Assembly: GCF_000439375.1 (NCBI RefSeq)
Contig: NZ_ATMI01000052.1
Location: 1-47,744, forward strand
Reading direction: 5' to 3'
DNA: 47,744 bases
DNA from: Tatumella saanichensis
GTDB lineage: Bacteria; Pseudomonadota; Gammaproteobacteria; Enterobacterales; Enterobacteriaceae
In this document: positions 29,059-39,418 of the stretch, one piece after another
How positions within the stretch are numbered: the stretch's first letter is position 1
Layout of the letters: every line of letters begins with the position of its first letter
Translations under genes and position numbers: made by a program
The notes under the pieces: generated by a model
What the model was told of the DNA's origin: nothing
Database searches by the model: none
What the model saw: the letters and a program-made list of their open reading frames with translations, nothing else

Positions 29059-30776
29059 TCGAGGCGCTCTCCGGTGGGTTGCAGAATGATAATCAATCGA
29101 TTAAACAGATAAATATCGGTATAGAGGGCAAAAAAGCGGCTGAGCATCTCTCCGAACAGGCAGATATCCCCCCGTCCGGCAAACCCATGGCTGTCCAAAG
29201 TGACCTCAATCTGCACCCCTCGCAGCAGAAACCCCTGCTCAAATCTTTCGGTCTCACTGTGCGCCACATCAATGATCGCCTCGAGGCGACGCCGGTTCAT
29301 TTCACTGTGGGTCCACTCATAGAGACCAAGGGTCCCACGCAGGACTTCGGCATTATCCATCATTGATAAGAAACCGCTGCCGAGGTGGCTCAGCACCCGC
29401 CAGTGGAAACGATCTTGATCCGGCGGGTAACAGGGTAAGGTCGGTGCGCAAAGATTTTTAACGCTGATGCTGACTGAACTGGTTTTCATCACTGTATCGA
29501 GTACCGTGCTTTGTAGGGCACGCCGCGGCAATTGCCCGTGGGTGCCGGTGAGGGTCAGTGATAGGCTTTCGCCTGCCGGCACCCGGTGCTGATCAAAAGC
29601 TTCACCGCCTAGGATAAGCCAGCTGTTATACAGGCCAGAAGGACCACGGCGGACACGGGTGTGATAATAATAATCCGGCGCATCTTGGCGCTGCATGCCC
29701 CCTTTATGGCGGAAACTGGAAAAAGGCACATAATGGTGACCACCGGAAGACGTTACCGAGTTCACCGAGTAGATTTCAGTATGCCCATCTTGAACCCGCA
29801 TCGGTCGCAGCAGATATTCGGTTTGTAATGAATTAATGGTCAGCGGGTCAGATTCCAGCGGAAATAAATTGATCACCGGGACGCAATGAAGTCGTAGGTG
29901 TTTTTCCGTAAAGCGGAAATCATGCTGCCACCTCCGCTTGAGTACGATCTCTGTCTCAAACCACGGCAGTTGGCTAGGCAAATCAGCTGTCTCGAGACCG
30001 CGCAAGGTGATAAACATAAATTTTTCGCGGAAGGTAAAGTATTCGAGCAGTAACTGATAGCCACTGAAACTGTTGCTGCCTTTCGGCCACAGGCCGTCAT
30101 CGTCATCAAATCCACGGGTCATAAAATAGCCATCCAGCGGACGACGGTCTTCCTCCCCTGGCAGACGCAGATTGATATGGTCAACATTCAGGGTAAAGGC
30201 CTCATGCATCGCACACGCCAGCGGCGCATCGGCATTAAAATAGAAAGCGATATGGCTGACATCGATACGCCGCCAATCTGCCAGTGGGCTGCAGTTGAAA
30301 CGTAATCTGATCACTGACCGGCCCTCGGGATCGGTGGTCAGGACAGCCTGCGCCAAGGACAGAGGGTGAAGAGGAATAGCTTTCGTTGTGGTGTAACAAC
30401 AGCGGGTCTGAGCTTCACCAATGGGCCGTGATAGGACTTCAAACCCCTTTTCTACCGACATCGCCTCTTTCATTTCATGCCAATCTGCCGTGAACTCCAC
30501 CACTGACATCGATGGAATAGTGCGCAGATAATGGGGCCATAATAGGCTGACCAGCCCTTCCGTGAGTTCAGGAAGATCATCGTCGAGCTTTTGCCGCAAC
30601 CTGCCCATCAGAAAGGCGAATCCCTCAAATAGCCGCTCAACATAAGGGTCACGGGCATCTTGTTTATCCAGATTAAGCATCGCCGCTTGTTCAGGGTGAG
30701 CACGGGCAAATTCCTCGCCCGCTTCCAGCAGATAGCGCATTTCAGCGTCATAATAACGCAGGGTTAAATCGTCCAT
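29022..30776 (-). CDS. tssF: T6SS baseplate protein TssF
   Basis: 584 residues, normal for TssF (VasA). The start LRYYDAEMRYLLEAGEEF and the block DPYVERLFEGFAFLMGRLR, then LWPHYLRTIPSM, are family hallmarks. It forms the baseplate wedge with TssG. The ATG lies 281 bases after the tssM stop; that spacer shows no convincing gene, only a 28-residue reading frame overlapping the tssM stop. Confidence 0.96.
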   Translation of the reverse strand: MDDLTLRYYDAEMRYLLEAGEEFARAHPEQAAMLNLDKQDARDPYVERLFEGFAFLMGRLRQKLDDDLPELTEGLVSLLWPHYLRTIPSMSVVEFTADWHEMKEAMSVEKGFEVLSRPIGEAQTRCCYTTTKAIPLHPLSLAQAVLTTDPEGRSVIRLRFNCSPLADWRRIDVSHIAFYFNADAPLACAMHEAFTLNVDHINLRLPGEEDRRPLDGYFMTRGFDDDDGLWPKGSNSFSGYQLLLEYFTFREKFMFITLRGLETADLPSQLPWFETEIVLKRRWQHDFRFTEKHLRLHCVPVINLFPLESDPLTINSLQTEYLLRPMRVQDGHTEIYSVNSVTSSGGHHYVPFSSFRHKGGMQRQDAPDYYYHTRVRRGPSGLYNSWLILGGEAFDQHRVPAGESLSLTLTGTHGQLPRRALQSTVLDTVMKTSSVSISVKNLCAPTLPCYPPDQDRFHWRVLSHLGSGFLSMMDNAEVLRGTLGLYEWTHSEMNRRRLEAIIDVAHSETERFEQGFLLRGVQIEVTLDSHGFAGRGDICLFGEMLSRFFALYTDIYLFNRLIIILQPTGERLEWQEKHNRRIPG

Positions 30777-31057
30777 AATGTCTCGGTAGGAAAGTTGAGT
30801 GAAAGAACGTCAGTGGGTCCTGTCTCTGACGGGATAAACGCATATTGGGCAAACATTCAGCCGTAATCGCCCACAGGCTGTGGTACGTCACGACAGAGGA
30901 GAATTCTCAGTTACAGTTACCGTGATAGTCGTTATACGACGTTGGGCTAATGCCCCCGGGCAACGGCGGCGAGGAAGACACTCAAGGTGCTTCACCGCCA
31001 CGTCTCTTATCGCTGCCATTTTTCTCGGCCAGTGAGGGTGTTAGGGAACCTACTTGG

Positions 31058-34000
31058 TTAACTCTCATCGATGTCGAGATTTTGGTTATTACTCACAGGT
31101 TCAGGAGGCTGCAGGTCAACGCTGAAGATAGCGTCCGGTAGCCGGAAGTCCCGCAAGCCCAGTAAAGCCAGTGGCCCGTTCCCCAATTGGGTTCTCAGCA
31201 CCCATTGCAGTGTGCTGCCATCCGCTGCGGTAAAGCTCATCATCCACTGACTGCGATCGATCTGTTGTCGTTTACCCTGTTCCAACCAGCGTATAAAGCC
31301 CCAACTGCCGTTATAGTCGCCAAACAGGCGTGTCCCGGTGCGGGTTGTCGTCCAAGTCAGCATGGTTCCCGGTTTGTAGCTTTCTCCTGGCCAGCGGAAC
31401 GACTGCCACTCTGCTAACTGGTTGTAATAGCGTAATGTCTGTCCGTCGATCACTAACTGCGTCTCTGTCACCCCGCCCACCGCCCGCGGTTGTAGTTCAA
31501 AGCTGAACCCTTGACTGCCGTCGGTAAATAAAATGTCGGATAACTGACTCAGTTGATTAATCGCCCGTAAGAAGGCGGGATTAAAGGTCAGTCCTTGGCT
31601 GTTGACGTTATCCACGACCCACTGGCTGCCCTCTTTTTGTAAAACACCGCCGAGCTCAGTAGACAAAAAGCGCTCGATCCGGCCGCTATCTTTACGGATA
31701 AACTCTGCCAGCATTGGCAGTGAGACCTCACTATTACTGGCCGTAAACGGGAAACGACCGTCAAAGGCACTTTGCCAGTTCGCCACCACCGAACGTTTCC
31801 ATTTATTGTTGAGGCTGGCCGCGGAGGGTTGTAGCACCGTTTCCCATGCTTGGGTCAGCGGTTGGATAAACACCGTACCACCAAAACCACTCCACTCCTC
31901 CCCGAGGCTGGCAGCGATCAGGCTGCCGTACTGCCGGGTATCGGTGAGATCAACGCTGTTTCCGCGAAAAACAGTTTGTGCCAAGGTCTGCATCATTTGC
32001 CGTGGATCGGCCGCAGCGGCAACCTGTTGTAGCCGCAGCCGGACCTGGGTGATACGGGTCAGGTAGGTCTGTAGACTCAGGCTACTGTCTGCGGACATCA
32101 CCGCGACTGCCGTATTTCTTCCCATCAGAGACAGTAGCGGTCCGAAGGTCTCGTCCAAGGGGCCCTGTGGACCTTGAGCAGACTGATCGATCATCATCTC
32201 ATCATTACGGGACACCAGTTGTTTCGCCGAGTCTACCAGCGATTCAGACAAGCGTTTTGCTTGCTGCCCGCTCTGCCCCTGCCAGGCAACGGTATTCATC
32301 AGTGCTATCAACGGTGACTGACGACTATCACTCATCAGCGTCAGTTGGTCAGTGACATCCGCGATAGTATTAGCCGGTACCCACCGCAGACCGTTGAGGA
32401 ATTCCAGCCAACTGGCGGCAAAGTCGGTAAAATAACGCTCGGTCAGTCGAGCTTTAAGGGTTTCCGGTGATAACTCTGCGGAAACAGACTGACGGTTGTC
32501 ACTCAGCACCCAGTCTATTTGATCACGCCGAGAACTGGCCGCTTTTGCTATTGCCTGCTGCACACCCCCTTCCCAAGCTTGGCGAGTGAACATTCCCGGC
32601 ACGGTCCGATCAGTGGTAAACAAACGACGGGCATCGGTCCCGGCAGTTATATCTTCAAGAGAGACGTCCGCAAAATTAAGCCTGACTGATTTGAGTAGAC
32701 TCTGGTAGAGCGTGGCTTCTGCATTACGCCGACCCATTTGCTGCAATAGCAGTTGCCGACTTTGGGCGATCAGCGCGCTGTCTGCTTGGATTTTCCACTG
32801 AGCTTGACGGGGTAACTCTGACATATAGAAAGCCCACAGATCGGGTGCCAGGCTTTGCCATAACCCGGTAGAGATCCCTGGGCGCTGTGGCTGTACGCTG
32901 AGCATGGTGCGCGCAAAAAAAGCGGCATCGGCGTTGTCTGGTGATGACATCATCAGTAATGCCTTGAGTTGTTCATATCCCAGCTTAACCCGTTGCTGTC
33001 GCTGTACACTCTCCGGTTCAGTATTCACTAACTCGCTGAGGTGTTGTTCTAATGCCTGTTTGGCGGGATCACGGATCAGCCGATTTGCCGCGCCGGCATA
33101 CCAGGGGAGCATCGCATTAAGTAGCGGCTGATGGTGATTAAGGCCAAAACGCTGATACCAGGGTGTACCTTGGGTGATCTGAGTGTGTAACCGGCCAGCA
33201 TCATTGCGTAACTCATAGAGCGCAGATAACTGGCTGTCCGAGACCTGCGGCTGGGCGCTTAGCTCGCCAACGTGTTGTGCCACGGTAGCGATAAGATGAC
33301 GGTTAAGGACGAAGGAGACCAACATGCCCAGTGTCCAGATGCCAACAAGGGTGAACACTGTGGCGGCCATCACCTGCCTGCGCCCTGTCAGCGGCGGTTT
33401 GCCAGAAATCCGCCCGCAGTCATCAATGATCCCCTGCCAGACAGGGGACAAACCCAGGCGATGAGGATGGGGATGAAAATCGGATGACGGTTGTTCCTGA
33501 CCGGCACTGACCTCAGTCCCCCGCTCCGCGGGTGTGGCTAAACTGAACATTAAGCCTCGCAGCCAAATATGGGGTTGTGACCCATATAGCCACGGAGTAA
33601 GTTGTCGGACATATTGGCTAACACCGTCATTTTTCAGCTGTTGTCCAAGGCGAAGCAGGAAATCATAACGGTTATTTTCCGCCAGTTGACAGATCCCCTG
33701 ACGGCACAGTCCCGGTAACAGACGTTGCAGTTGTTGGCTAATCTCCGTCGCTTGAGCACGGCGAGAAAAGCTTACGCCGACTGCCTGCTCACTGCGTTGC
33801 GCCTGCCCCCAGTCACTGTGACATAGCTGCCACAGCCAGACCGGTGGCGAATACCTCAGCCATTCGCTGACCTTCTCCAAACTGCGTAAATCGTGATCAC
33901 TGGTTTGCTGGTCATACGTGGCTCCGGTCATAAGTACGCGCACAATCCCATCCAGTGGCCGCCCAGAGCGTAATCTGCGTAAAGCAAAAAACTTTTCACG

Positions 34001-34495
34001 GATAAGCTCTGCTTGCAGGCTGCCACCGTAAATCAACACCGTGCCTTGACCTTCCAGCCATTGTTGGGCAGCGAGGCCGGGAACCAGTTGTTCGATAGCG
34101 CTGTCATCACCGGTGATCAGCAACAACTTCACCTTCCTGCGCCACATGAGGTTATAGCGGCGACGCAGATGTTTTTTTAGCGAGACAATGGCAGCTTTCT
34201 TTCCGGCAGGTTGAACAGATTTTCCTCGGCGAGATAAAGGAATATTCAGCTTATCTCTGATCAACAAACGGGAGGCGATAAAGCCCATGATCAACAGACT
34301 GAGTAATGCCAGCCAGACGATGCATCCAGCAATGATCAGTGACTGTACAGCGGACCATTCTGTGGTGTGTTGCATGACCCAAAACCACCACGCTAAGGTC
34401 CCCATAACCACCAGCAATGTCGTCACAGCAACACAGAGTATGGCGGTAGCCGCTACCGATATTTCAGCAGATTTAGGTTTGTATTGAGTATCCAT
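31058..34495 (-). CDS. tssM: T6SS inner-membrane protein TssM (IcmF family)
   Basis: 1145 residues. Two N-terminal membrane spans (about 14-42 and 52-78) precede a cytoplasmic domain; a third lies at about 375-397, followed by a large periplasmic part that contacts TssJ. The place of Walker A reads LLLITGDDSAIEQL (about 125-138) and lacks G-x-x-G-x-G-K-T/S, so this TssM should not bind ATP in the usual way. It overlaps the upstream membrane-protein gene by 23 bases. Confidence 0.96.
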   Translation of the reverse strand: MDTQYKPKSAEISVAATAILCVAVTTLLVVMGTLAWWFWVMQHTTEWSAVQSLIIAGCIVWLALLSLLIMGFIASRLLIRDKLNIPLSRRGKSVQPAGKKAAIVSLKKHLRRRYNLMWRRKVKLLLITGDDSAIEQLVPGLAAQQWLEGQGTVLIYGGSLQAELIREKFFALRRLRSGRPLDGIVRVLMTGATYDQQTSDHDLRSLEKVSEWLRYSPPVWLWQLCHSDWGQAQRSEQAVGVSFSRRAQATEISQQLQRLLPGLCRQGICQLAENNRYDFLLRLGQQLKNDGVSQYVRQLTPWLYGSQPHIWLRGLMFSLATPAERGTEVSAGQEQPSSDFHPHPHRLGLSPVWQGIIDDCGRISGKPPLTGRRQVMAATVFTLVGIWTLGMLVSFVLNRHLIATVAQHVGELSAQPQVSDSQLSALYELRNDAGRLHTQITQGTPWYQRFGLNHHQPLLNAMLPWYAGAANRLIRDPAKQALEQHLSELVNTEPESVQRQQRVKLGYEQLKALLMMSSPDNADAAFFARTMLSVQPQRPGISTGLWQSLAPDLWAFYMSELPRQAQWKIQADSALIAQSRQLLLQQMGRRNAEATLYQSLLKSVRLNFADVSLEDITAGTDARRLFTTDRTVPGMFTRQAWEGGVQQAIAKAASSRRDQIDWVLSDNRQSVSAELSPETLKARLTERYFTDFAASWLEFLNGLRWVPANTIADVTDQLTLMSDSRQSPLIALMNTVAWQGQSGQQAKRLSESLVDSAKQLVSRNDEMMIDQSAQGPQGPLDETFGPLLSLMGRNTAVAVMSADSSLSLQTYLTRITQVRLRLQQVAAAADPRQMMQTLAQTVFRGNSVDLTDTRQYGSLIAASLGEEWSGFGGTVFIQPLTQAWETVLQPSAASLNNKWKRSVVANWQSAFDGRFPFTASNSEVSLPMLAEFIRKDSGRIERFLSTELGGVLQKEGSQWVVDNVNSQGLTFNPAFLRAINQLSQLSDILFTDGSQGFSFELQPRAVGGVTETQLVIDGQTLRYYNQLAEWQSFRWPGESYKPGTMLTWTTTRTGTRLFGDYNGSWGFIRWLEQGKRQQIDRSQWMMSFTAADGSTLQWVLRTQLGNGPLALLGLRDFRLPDAIFSVDLQPPEPVSNNQNLDIDES

Positions 34496-35615
34496 CAGGT
34501 TTCACTATCCCTAGTGCAAAAGTCGTTGTCGGGTTGCGGGCAATCCAGCTACAGGGCTGTTGAAAGTGTTCTGCGCCGAATGCTGCCAGCGACAGAGCGA
34601 CCAAGGCCTCCATACCCCCAATCTCTCCCCAGTAAACATCCTGTATATGTGGGCGAAGATCCCATCCATACTCCCCTAGGCTCTCAAGCCCAGCTAAGCT
34701 GAACAGAGCGCAAATATCAGGAGGCTGCGTCAGTGTATTCTGTTTCAAAAGCCTGGCGGAGACGTCGGGTAATGAGTCTCCCATTTGCGTGGAAAATGTC
34801 TCACCGCGGGTCAATCGTACGACACCCTGAGGCCCAGCCTGCCAGAGTACGGCAGCCTCTCCCGCGGGGAGTTTCTGCCCGGGTGGGTGATCCGCTACGC
34901 AGCATCCAGCAATCAGTACCGTTTCCCCGAGACGGGCTTCGGTAAGCTGATGGCTTATCTCTGCTAAACTGACTTCCCCTTGCCAAGGGTCGGGCTGGAA
35001 GGGCAGAGTCACTTGAGGAAAAAGAGCCCGCATCTTCTCCCTGAATGCCTGCCAGGCACTGTCTGTACCTTCCCAATAACAGCTAAGGGGTGAAGTCAAA
35101 GGCAGCGCCTGATATTGTTCGTACCATTCACTTACCAGCAGTTCAGCCAAACGACTTTCCCGTACACGGATATCAGGCACTGACACGAGTGGCACGATCA
35201 GCCTGTTTTCCCCTTGAGTATTTCCCTGTTGAGGAGGTATCTCTCGGTTCAAGACCCTGATCCAGTCCGCCGGATAGCGACCCGCTGGCCCCAAAAGTAC
35301 CCCTGCTTGCAGGCCAAAAGATTGCTGATGTTGCTGCCACCACTGTTGTTGGCTACGGGTCACCAAATGCGAGTGCAGTTCAGCATTGTGAGTGCTTGCC
35401 CGATACCAGAGCAGATGAAGTAACCCTCCTGTAGCGGCCACCATCACACCTGCCAGAACTCCGGCCGTCAGTACCAGCACAGGCGTAGGCCCTGCGGCGA
35501 GCAGGGCCATTAGGCTGCCGGTTATCAACATGACACCCATCCCGACCGCCAACCAGAACGTTTTTTTGGGAGGACGAGCCGTTTTGTAGCGCGGGAATTG
35601 CGGTTCGGCTCTCAC
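34473..35615 (-). CDS. T6SS-associated membrane protein of unknown function
   Basis: 380 residues. Two adjoining membrane spans lie near residues 20-70 (FWLAVGMGVMLITGSLMALL, then VLVLTAGVLAGVMVAATGG), then about 310 residues with no known motif; a GCCVADHPPG segment and several Trp are noticeable. Its ATG overlaps the PAAR stop and its end overlaps tssM, so it is firmly in the operon. It may stabilise the TssM complex or escort PAAR cargo, but that is conjecture. Confidence 0.75.
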   Translation of the reverse strand: MRAEPQFPRYKTARPPKKTFWLAVGMGVMLITGSLMALLAAGPTPVLVLTAGVLAGVMVAATGGLLHLLWYRASTHNAELHSHLVTRSQQQWWQQHQQSFGLQAGVLLGPAGRYPADWIRVLNREIPPQQGNTQGENRLIVPLVSVPDIRVRESRLAELLVSEWYEQYQALPLTSPLSCYWEGTDSAWQAFREKMRALFPQVTLPFQPDPWQGEVSLAEISHQLTEARLGETVLIAGCCVADHPPGQKLPAGEAAVLWQAGPQGVVRLTRGETFSTQMGDSLPDVSARLLKQNTLTQPPDICALFSLAGLESLGEYGWDLRPHIQDVYWGEIGGMEALVALSLAAFGAEHFQQPCSWIARNPTTTFALGIVKPDGYSIQT

Positions 35616-35869
35616 AGTTCGATCCTACAGTCAGGAAATGAACTGACCAGTGTGCAGCCGCACACACATCGGTGACCATGCAGTGCCACCGGTTGACCAT
35701 CCATCAGGGTTAATGAGCTGCCTTCAGCAATCGTTGTCAGACCATGTTGATTACAGCTAACCGGGTCTCCCTTACAGGCTATACCTTTACCGAAGCAGTC
35801 ATAATGGCCAGCTAATACCCGCCCCCCGTATTCACGTAAACTGTCCCCTTTACGGATAACACTCTTCAT
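35612..35869 (-). CDS. PAAR-domain spike-tip protein
   Basis: 85 residues from ATG at 35869 after GGAGGAGAAACC. The PAAR pattern is clear: IRKGDSLREYGGRVLAG, then GKGIACKGDPVSCNQHG and QPVALHGHRCVCGCTLVSS, with metal-binding His and Cys. The protein sharpens the VgrG spike and carries effectors. An earlier frame start overlaps tle1 and is not needed. It sits between tle1 and the unknown membrane gene. Confidence 0.92.
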   Translation of the reverse strand: MKSVIRKGDSLREYGGRVLAGHYDCFGKGIACKGDPVSCNQHGLTTIAEGSSLTLMDGQPVALHGHRCVCGCTLVSSFPDCRIEL

Positions 35870-35885
35870 GGTTTCTCCTCCCTGA

Positions 35886-38327
35886 TCAGACAGATTGCTT
35901 GGTATCCTGTCCAAGCCAGTTATCTGGAATAGCTGCACGGGCAAGTCTCAATTGCTGGTCTGCCCTCTGCTGTTTGTGTGCGGCAACAACCAGCCCCGGC
36001 GAGTGGGTAAATGCACGCTGCTCCATACTCCCCGGCCACTCCGCCAACAGTTGTCCGGTAACGGCGTCCCGTACCTGCATCTCTAGCCGACTCGTCACCA
36101 GACCGTCTAAAGCTACTGGTGTGTTTCTTTGGGTAAAACTCAGCACCACTTCGCTACTGACTGGGGTGATGCCGACCAGGTCGCCGGCTATCACGACCGG
36201 TGACAGGGATTTATTGGTATTGGCAGCAAAATAAATCATCCGGTAGCGAAAATAGCCGGTCCACATCTCACGAGAGTTCAGCGTTGCATACATAAACCAA
36301 GCCCGTGAATCATGGACCTGTTCATCGAAAAGGGCCCTTACTCGCCCAGATGCCTGTTGTGCGTTACTCTGCTCGCCGCCTTCAGGAAACAGCGTCTTGA
36401 CCCGCCGTTCCCCCTCACGCTTCATCCGCCGGTATTCTTCTGGTTCATCGTCAGAGTTAATGAGAAAAACCAGTTGTTGCAGAACTATATCCAGCACCTG
36501 GATAAGGTTTTCCGGAGTGCGGTAACCGTTGTGGTAGTCCTGTGCAAACTCCTTGGCAGCCTCATACAGCTGCGTCTTCGCCATATCTGGGTCGAAATCT
36601 TTGACGCCGGGAAGCAGCAGCAGGTCATTCACTTTGTCTGCCGGTGTTTCTGCCAGTTGTTGGCGGCGTAACCTTTCAATTTCAAGTTGTTTTTTATCGC
36701 GTGCTTTTTTCGCTGCTTGCCGGTCTGCTGGCTGAGCGTCGGTATTAGTGGCTCGCTGGTAGAAACCCGCTTCCAGCAACGACCAATTTGCATAGCGTTC
36801 AATACGCCAGCCGGTTATCCAGCCTAACTGCTCCTCCACTATCGTTTCCAAGGGGCTGGTAGCACGCAGCGGTAGATAATCCATAGCCTCCGCTGCACTG
36901 ATTTTGTCGGCCGTGGCTAGGTTAAGGGTCAGTTCACGCTAGGCGTTAAAGCGGTTTATGAGAAGACCTGACACTAAAAATTGTGTAATCAGATCGAAGG
37001 GAATAACTCGCCAATCGTTTCTAGAAAATTCTGGAAGAACATCCTGTGGAACTTTCAGTGGAGCCCCTGCAGCAAATCCGGCAGCATAGAGATCATGCAA
37101 GGTGATTTGTGACAGAAGTAGACTATCATCAGGGCCGTTCCCTTTCCCTTGGTCAGCCGGTGGATAGCCACCGCCGGTATCTGAATGCATTCCCGGATAG
37201 ATCACCTCGGTTGTCCCAGCGGGGTAGCTGCCCTCTCCTCGCCGCACTGAATCCAGAGGAAAGCTCAGCCGCTGTTCATGGGCAGCCACTAAATGAACAC
37301 ATTTTTTTATTAGCTGTGGATAGAGGGTATCGTCTGGCAACTCCATGGTATCACTGGCCCAAGACATATGACCGTTCGCCAAGGGGAGCGTGTGGGCAAT
37401 ACCGACCGAAGCCACCGTATCCAGTAATCCCAAAAACTCGACACTGAGCGGCAATTGTAATTTCTGTTCACCAATCTCCAGATACTGCGGGGGAATATCC
37501 CCTTCTTTCAAAGGCGGTGGCAACAGTTCACTGAGCCAACGGACAAAAGTTCGGGCCGCGGCAGCCCCTCGGGAAAATCCGTATATATACAGACGAATAC
37601 CCAGCAGCCGCGGTTTACCTGGTTCTGGCTGGGTCAGCAGTGGCATTAATGATGATGCCAAGAGTTTAAGTAAACGTTGGAATTCCTCAAAACGGTGACA
37701 ACTACCACCCTGCCAGAGCGAATTCCAACGGGTGGCCATCGCCTTAATCGAAGTGCGACTTTCTCCCTCTGAGAGCTTAATACTGTTATTTACTGGGTCT
37801 TTGCTGGTACGCATCAGCACATCAATAATGCGTAGCAGTGCCCAGTTAATCCGCTCTTCTCCTTTGGCAGCGGCGGCCAATCCCATCGTCGAATAATCCA
37901 AGTCGTTGACTTCCGGAAATGGTGTACCGACCCCAGGGATATAAAACTTAAAATATTTGCCTTCACCGTCAGTAGGGTTATCCATCAGACTCTCTTGCAC
38001 CGCAGTCGGCACTCCTCCGGCCGTACCGCTGCCGATAGCCGCCCTAAACAGCCGAGCAATATTGCTTGGGTGTTTGACCGCAGAGAGATACTGGTCGTTA
38101 TGTAAGTTATTGCCAGTGCCGTCGAAGAACAAGCTGATATGTAGTGTTTTACAGCAAGGCGGTCCCACCCGACGTCCGGCTGCCAAGCACAGTTCATCAT
38201 GATAACGCCGTTCATCACTGCTTTGCTGATAGCAATTTTCCCTGACTGCGGCCTCCGAGGGTAATCTCCCTTGTGGAGGAAAAGTCGGTGGCAGCCAAAC
38301 TGAAGCCATTTCTGTTATTTTGGACAT
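35886..38327 (-). pseudogene. tle1: T6SS phospholipase effector Tle1 (DUF2235), interrupted by in-frame amber codon
   Basis: The catalytic part is 462 residues: HISLFFDGTGNNLHND near residue 65, nucleophile motif GFSRG (Ser252), LLDTVASVG (Asp303) and MHSDTGGGYPP (His381), the DUF2235/Tle1 alpha/beta-hydrolase set. A TAG stands at codon 463 (36941-36939). The same frame continues for 350 codons (RELTLNLATADKISAAEAMD onward) to 35886, giving 813 residues in all, the usual Tle1 length. So one nonsense change, or suppression of it, separates the catalytic and membrane-anchoring modules. Its ATG overlaps the last immunity gene by 13 bases. Confidence 0.88.
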
Positions 38328-38824
38328 ACTTTTGGCTCCTCCATCCTAATAGGCTCTTTTATTGGATAGTTAGGATTTCTTGGAGACCAGCAACTGGTAG
38401 TAACTTTCACTTCATCACAGGGCAGAAAATGTACGGTGATCCCGCAGGTCTCCTCTCCATTATAATCGGGCACAGGAACGTTTTTGCTATGCTGACGATT
38501 ATTAGCTTTCATTTTTGTTTCCCAAGCTTTGTATTTTTTATAATCCGCAAACCCTGGAAATCCTTTTGATCCTCCTTCACCGGTCTCCCAGTCAATACGA
38601 ACAGTCATACCCGGTTTCCAGACAGCCGGTCCGCTGTAACAGCAACCGCCGCCGCCGCCCTGAAAGGGGCCGATAATATCGTAGCCAGGCTGACCATCGA
38701 CGCTGAAAGAGTTAATCGCCCATTTGGTATGATTAATTGCTCTAATGGTACCGGCCTGCACCCTCGGTACCACACTGATAAGCAGTAGTCCCGCCAACAG
38801 CGGGAATAGTCGTAAATAGCTCAT
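38315..38824 (-). CDS. tli1: Tle1 immunity protein, array copy 1 (backbone A, cassette 1)
   Basis: 169 residues. A signal peptide of 24 residues ends VQA before Gly25, so the protein is periplasmic, where Tle1 would attack phospholipids. The body has the DUF3304-like pattern INHTKWAINSFSVDGQPGYD, GGGGGCCYSGPAVWKPGMTVR and TCGITVHFLPCDEVKVTTSC. Six cysteines are conserved across the array, likely disulphide-bonded. Backbone A is shown by TIRA, GPA and WSPRNPNYPIKEP; the centre is EGGSKGFPGFADYKKYK. Its end overlaps tle1. Function as immunity comes from position and family. Confidence 0.82.
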   Translation of the reverse strand: MSYLRLFPLLAGLLLISVVPRVQAGTIRAINHTKWAINSFSVDGQPGYDIIGPFQGGGGGCCYSGPAVWKPGMTVRIDWETGEGGSKGFPGFADYKKYKAWETKMKANNRQHSKNVPVPDYNGEETCGITVHFLPCDEVKVTTSCWSPRNPNYPIKEPIRMEEPKVCPK

Positions 38825-38866
38825 CTGACACTCCTTGTGAGATGTAAGTGTGGGAAGTAAGAGAGG

Positions 38867-39376
38867 TTATGTTGGGCAGCTTTGCGGCTCCTCCATCCTG
38901 ACCGGCTCTTTTATTGGGTAAGAGGGGCTGCCATAGGTGTAACAACTGGTGGTGACTTTCACTTCATCGCAGGGCAGAAAATGCACGGTGATCCCGCAGG
39001 TCTTCTCTCCGTTGTAATCAGGTACGGGCACGTTTTTACTGTGCTGACGCTTCTGAGCATCAATGTCTTGTTTCCATAAAAGATATTTTTCTCTATCCTC
39101 ATATCCTGGAAAATCCATTGAATACCCAACACCGGTCTCCCAATCAATACGAACAGTCATACCCGGTTTCCAAACAGCTGGCGGGCTATAACAACAGCCG
39201 CCGCCGCCGCCCTGAAAGGGGCCGATAATATCGTAGCCAGGCTGACCATCGACGCTGAAAGAGTTAATCGCCCATTTAGTGTGATTAATTGCATCCATGG
39301 TCCCGGCCTGCACCCTCGGAACCACACTAATAAGCAGTAGCCCCGCCAACAGCGGGAATAGTCGTGAAGAGTTCAT
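38867..39376 (-). CDS. tli1: Tle1 immunity protein, array copy 2 (backbone B, cassette 2)
   Basis: 169 residues, signal peptide MNSSRLFPLLAGLLL to VQA. Backbone B is shown by TMDAINHTKWA, SPPAVWKP and TTSCYTYGSPSYPIKEP. The central cassette is VGYSMDFPGYEDREKYLLWK. Apart from these parts it is almost the same as copy 1. Different backbone and centre from copy 1 suggest a different target variant. Confidence 0.82.
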   Translation of the reverse strand: MNSSRLFPLLAGLLLISVVPRVQAGTMDAINHTKWAINSFSVDGQPGYDIIGPFQGGGGGCCYSPPAVWKPGMTVRIDWETGVGYSMDFPGYEDREKYLLWKQDIDAQKRQHSKNVPVPDYNGEKTCGITVHFLPCDEVKVTTSCYTYGSPSYPIKEPVRMEEPQSCPT

Positions 39377-39418
39377 CTGACACTCCTTGTGAGATGTAAA
39401 TGTGGGAAGTAGAAGAGG

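Noticed and set aside
30777-31057. Possible lost gene between tssM and tssF
   Set aside because: Only a 28-residue frame overlapping the tssM stop and scattered stops are seen; no resemblance to a tss gene was found.
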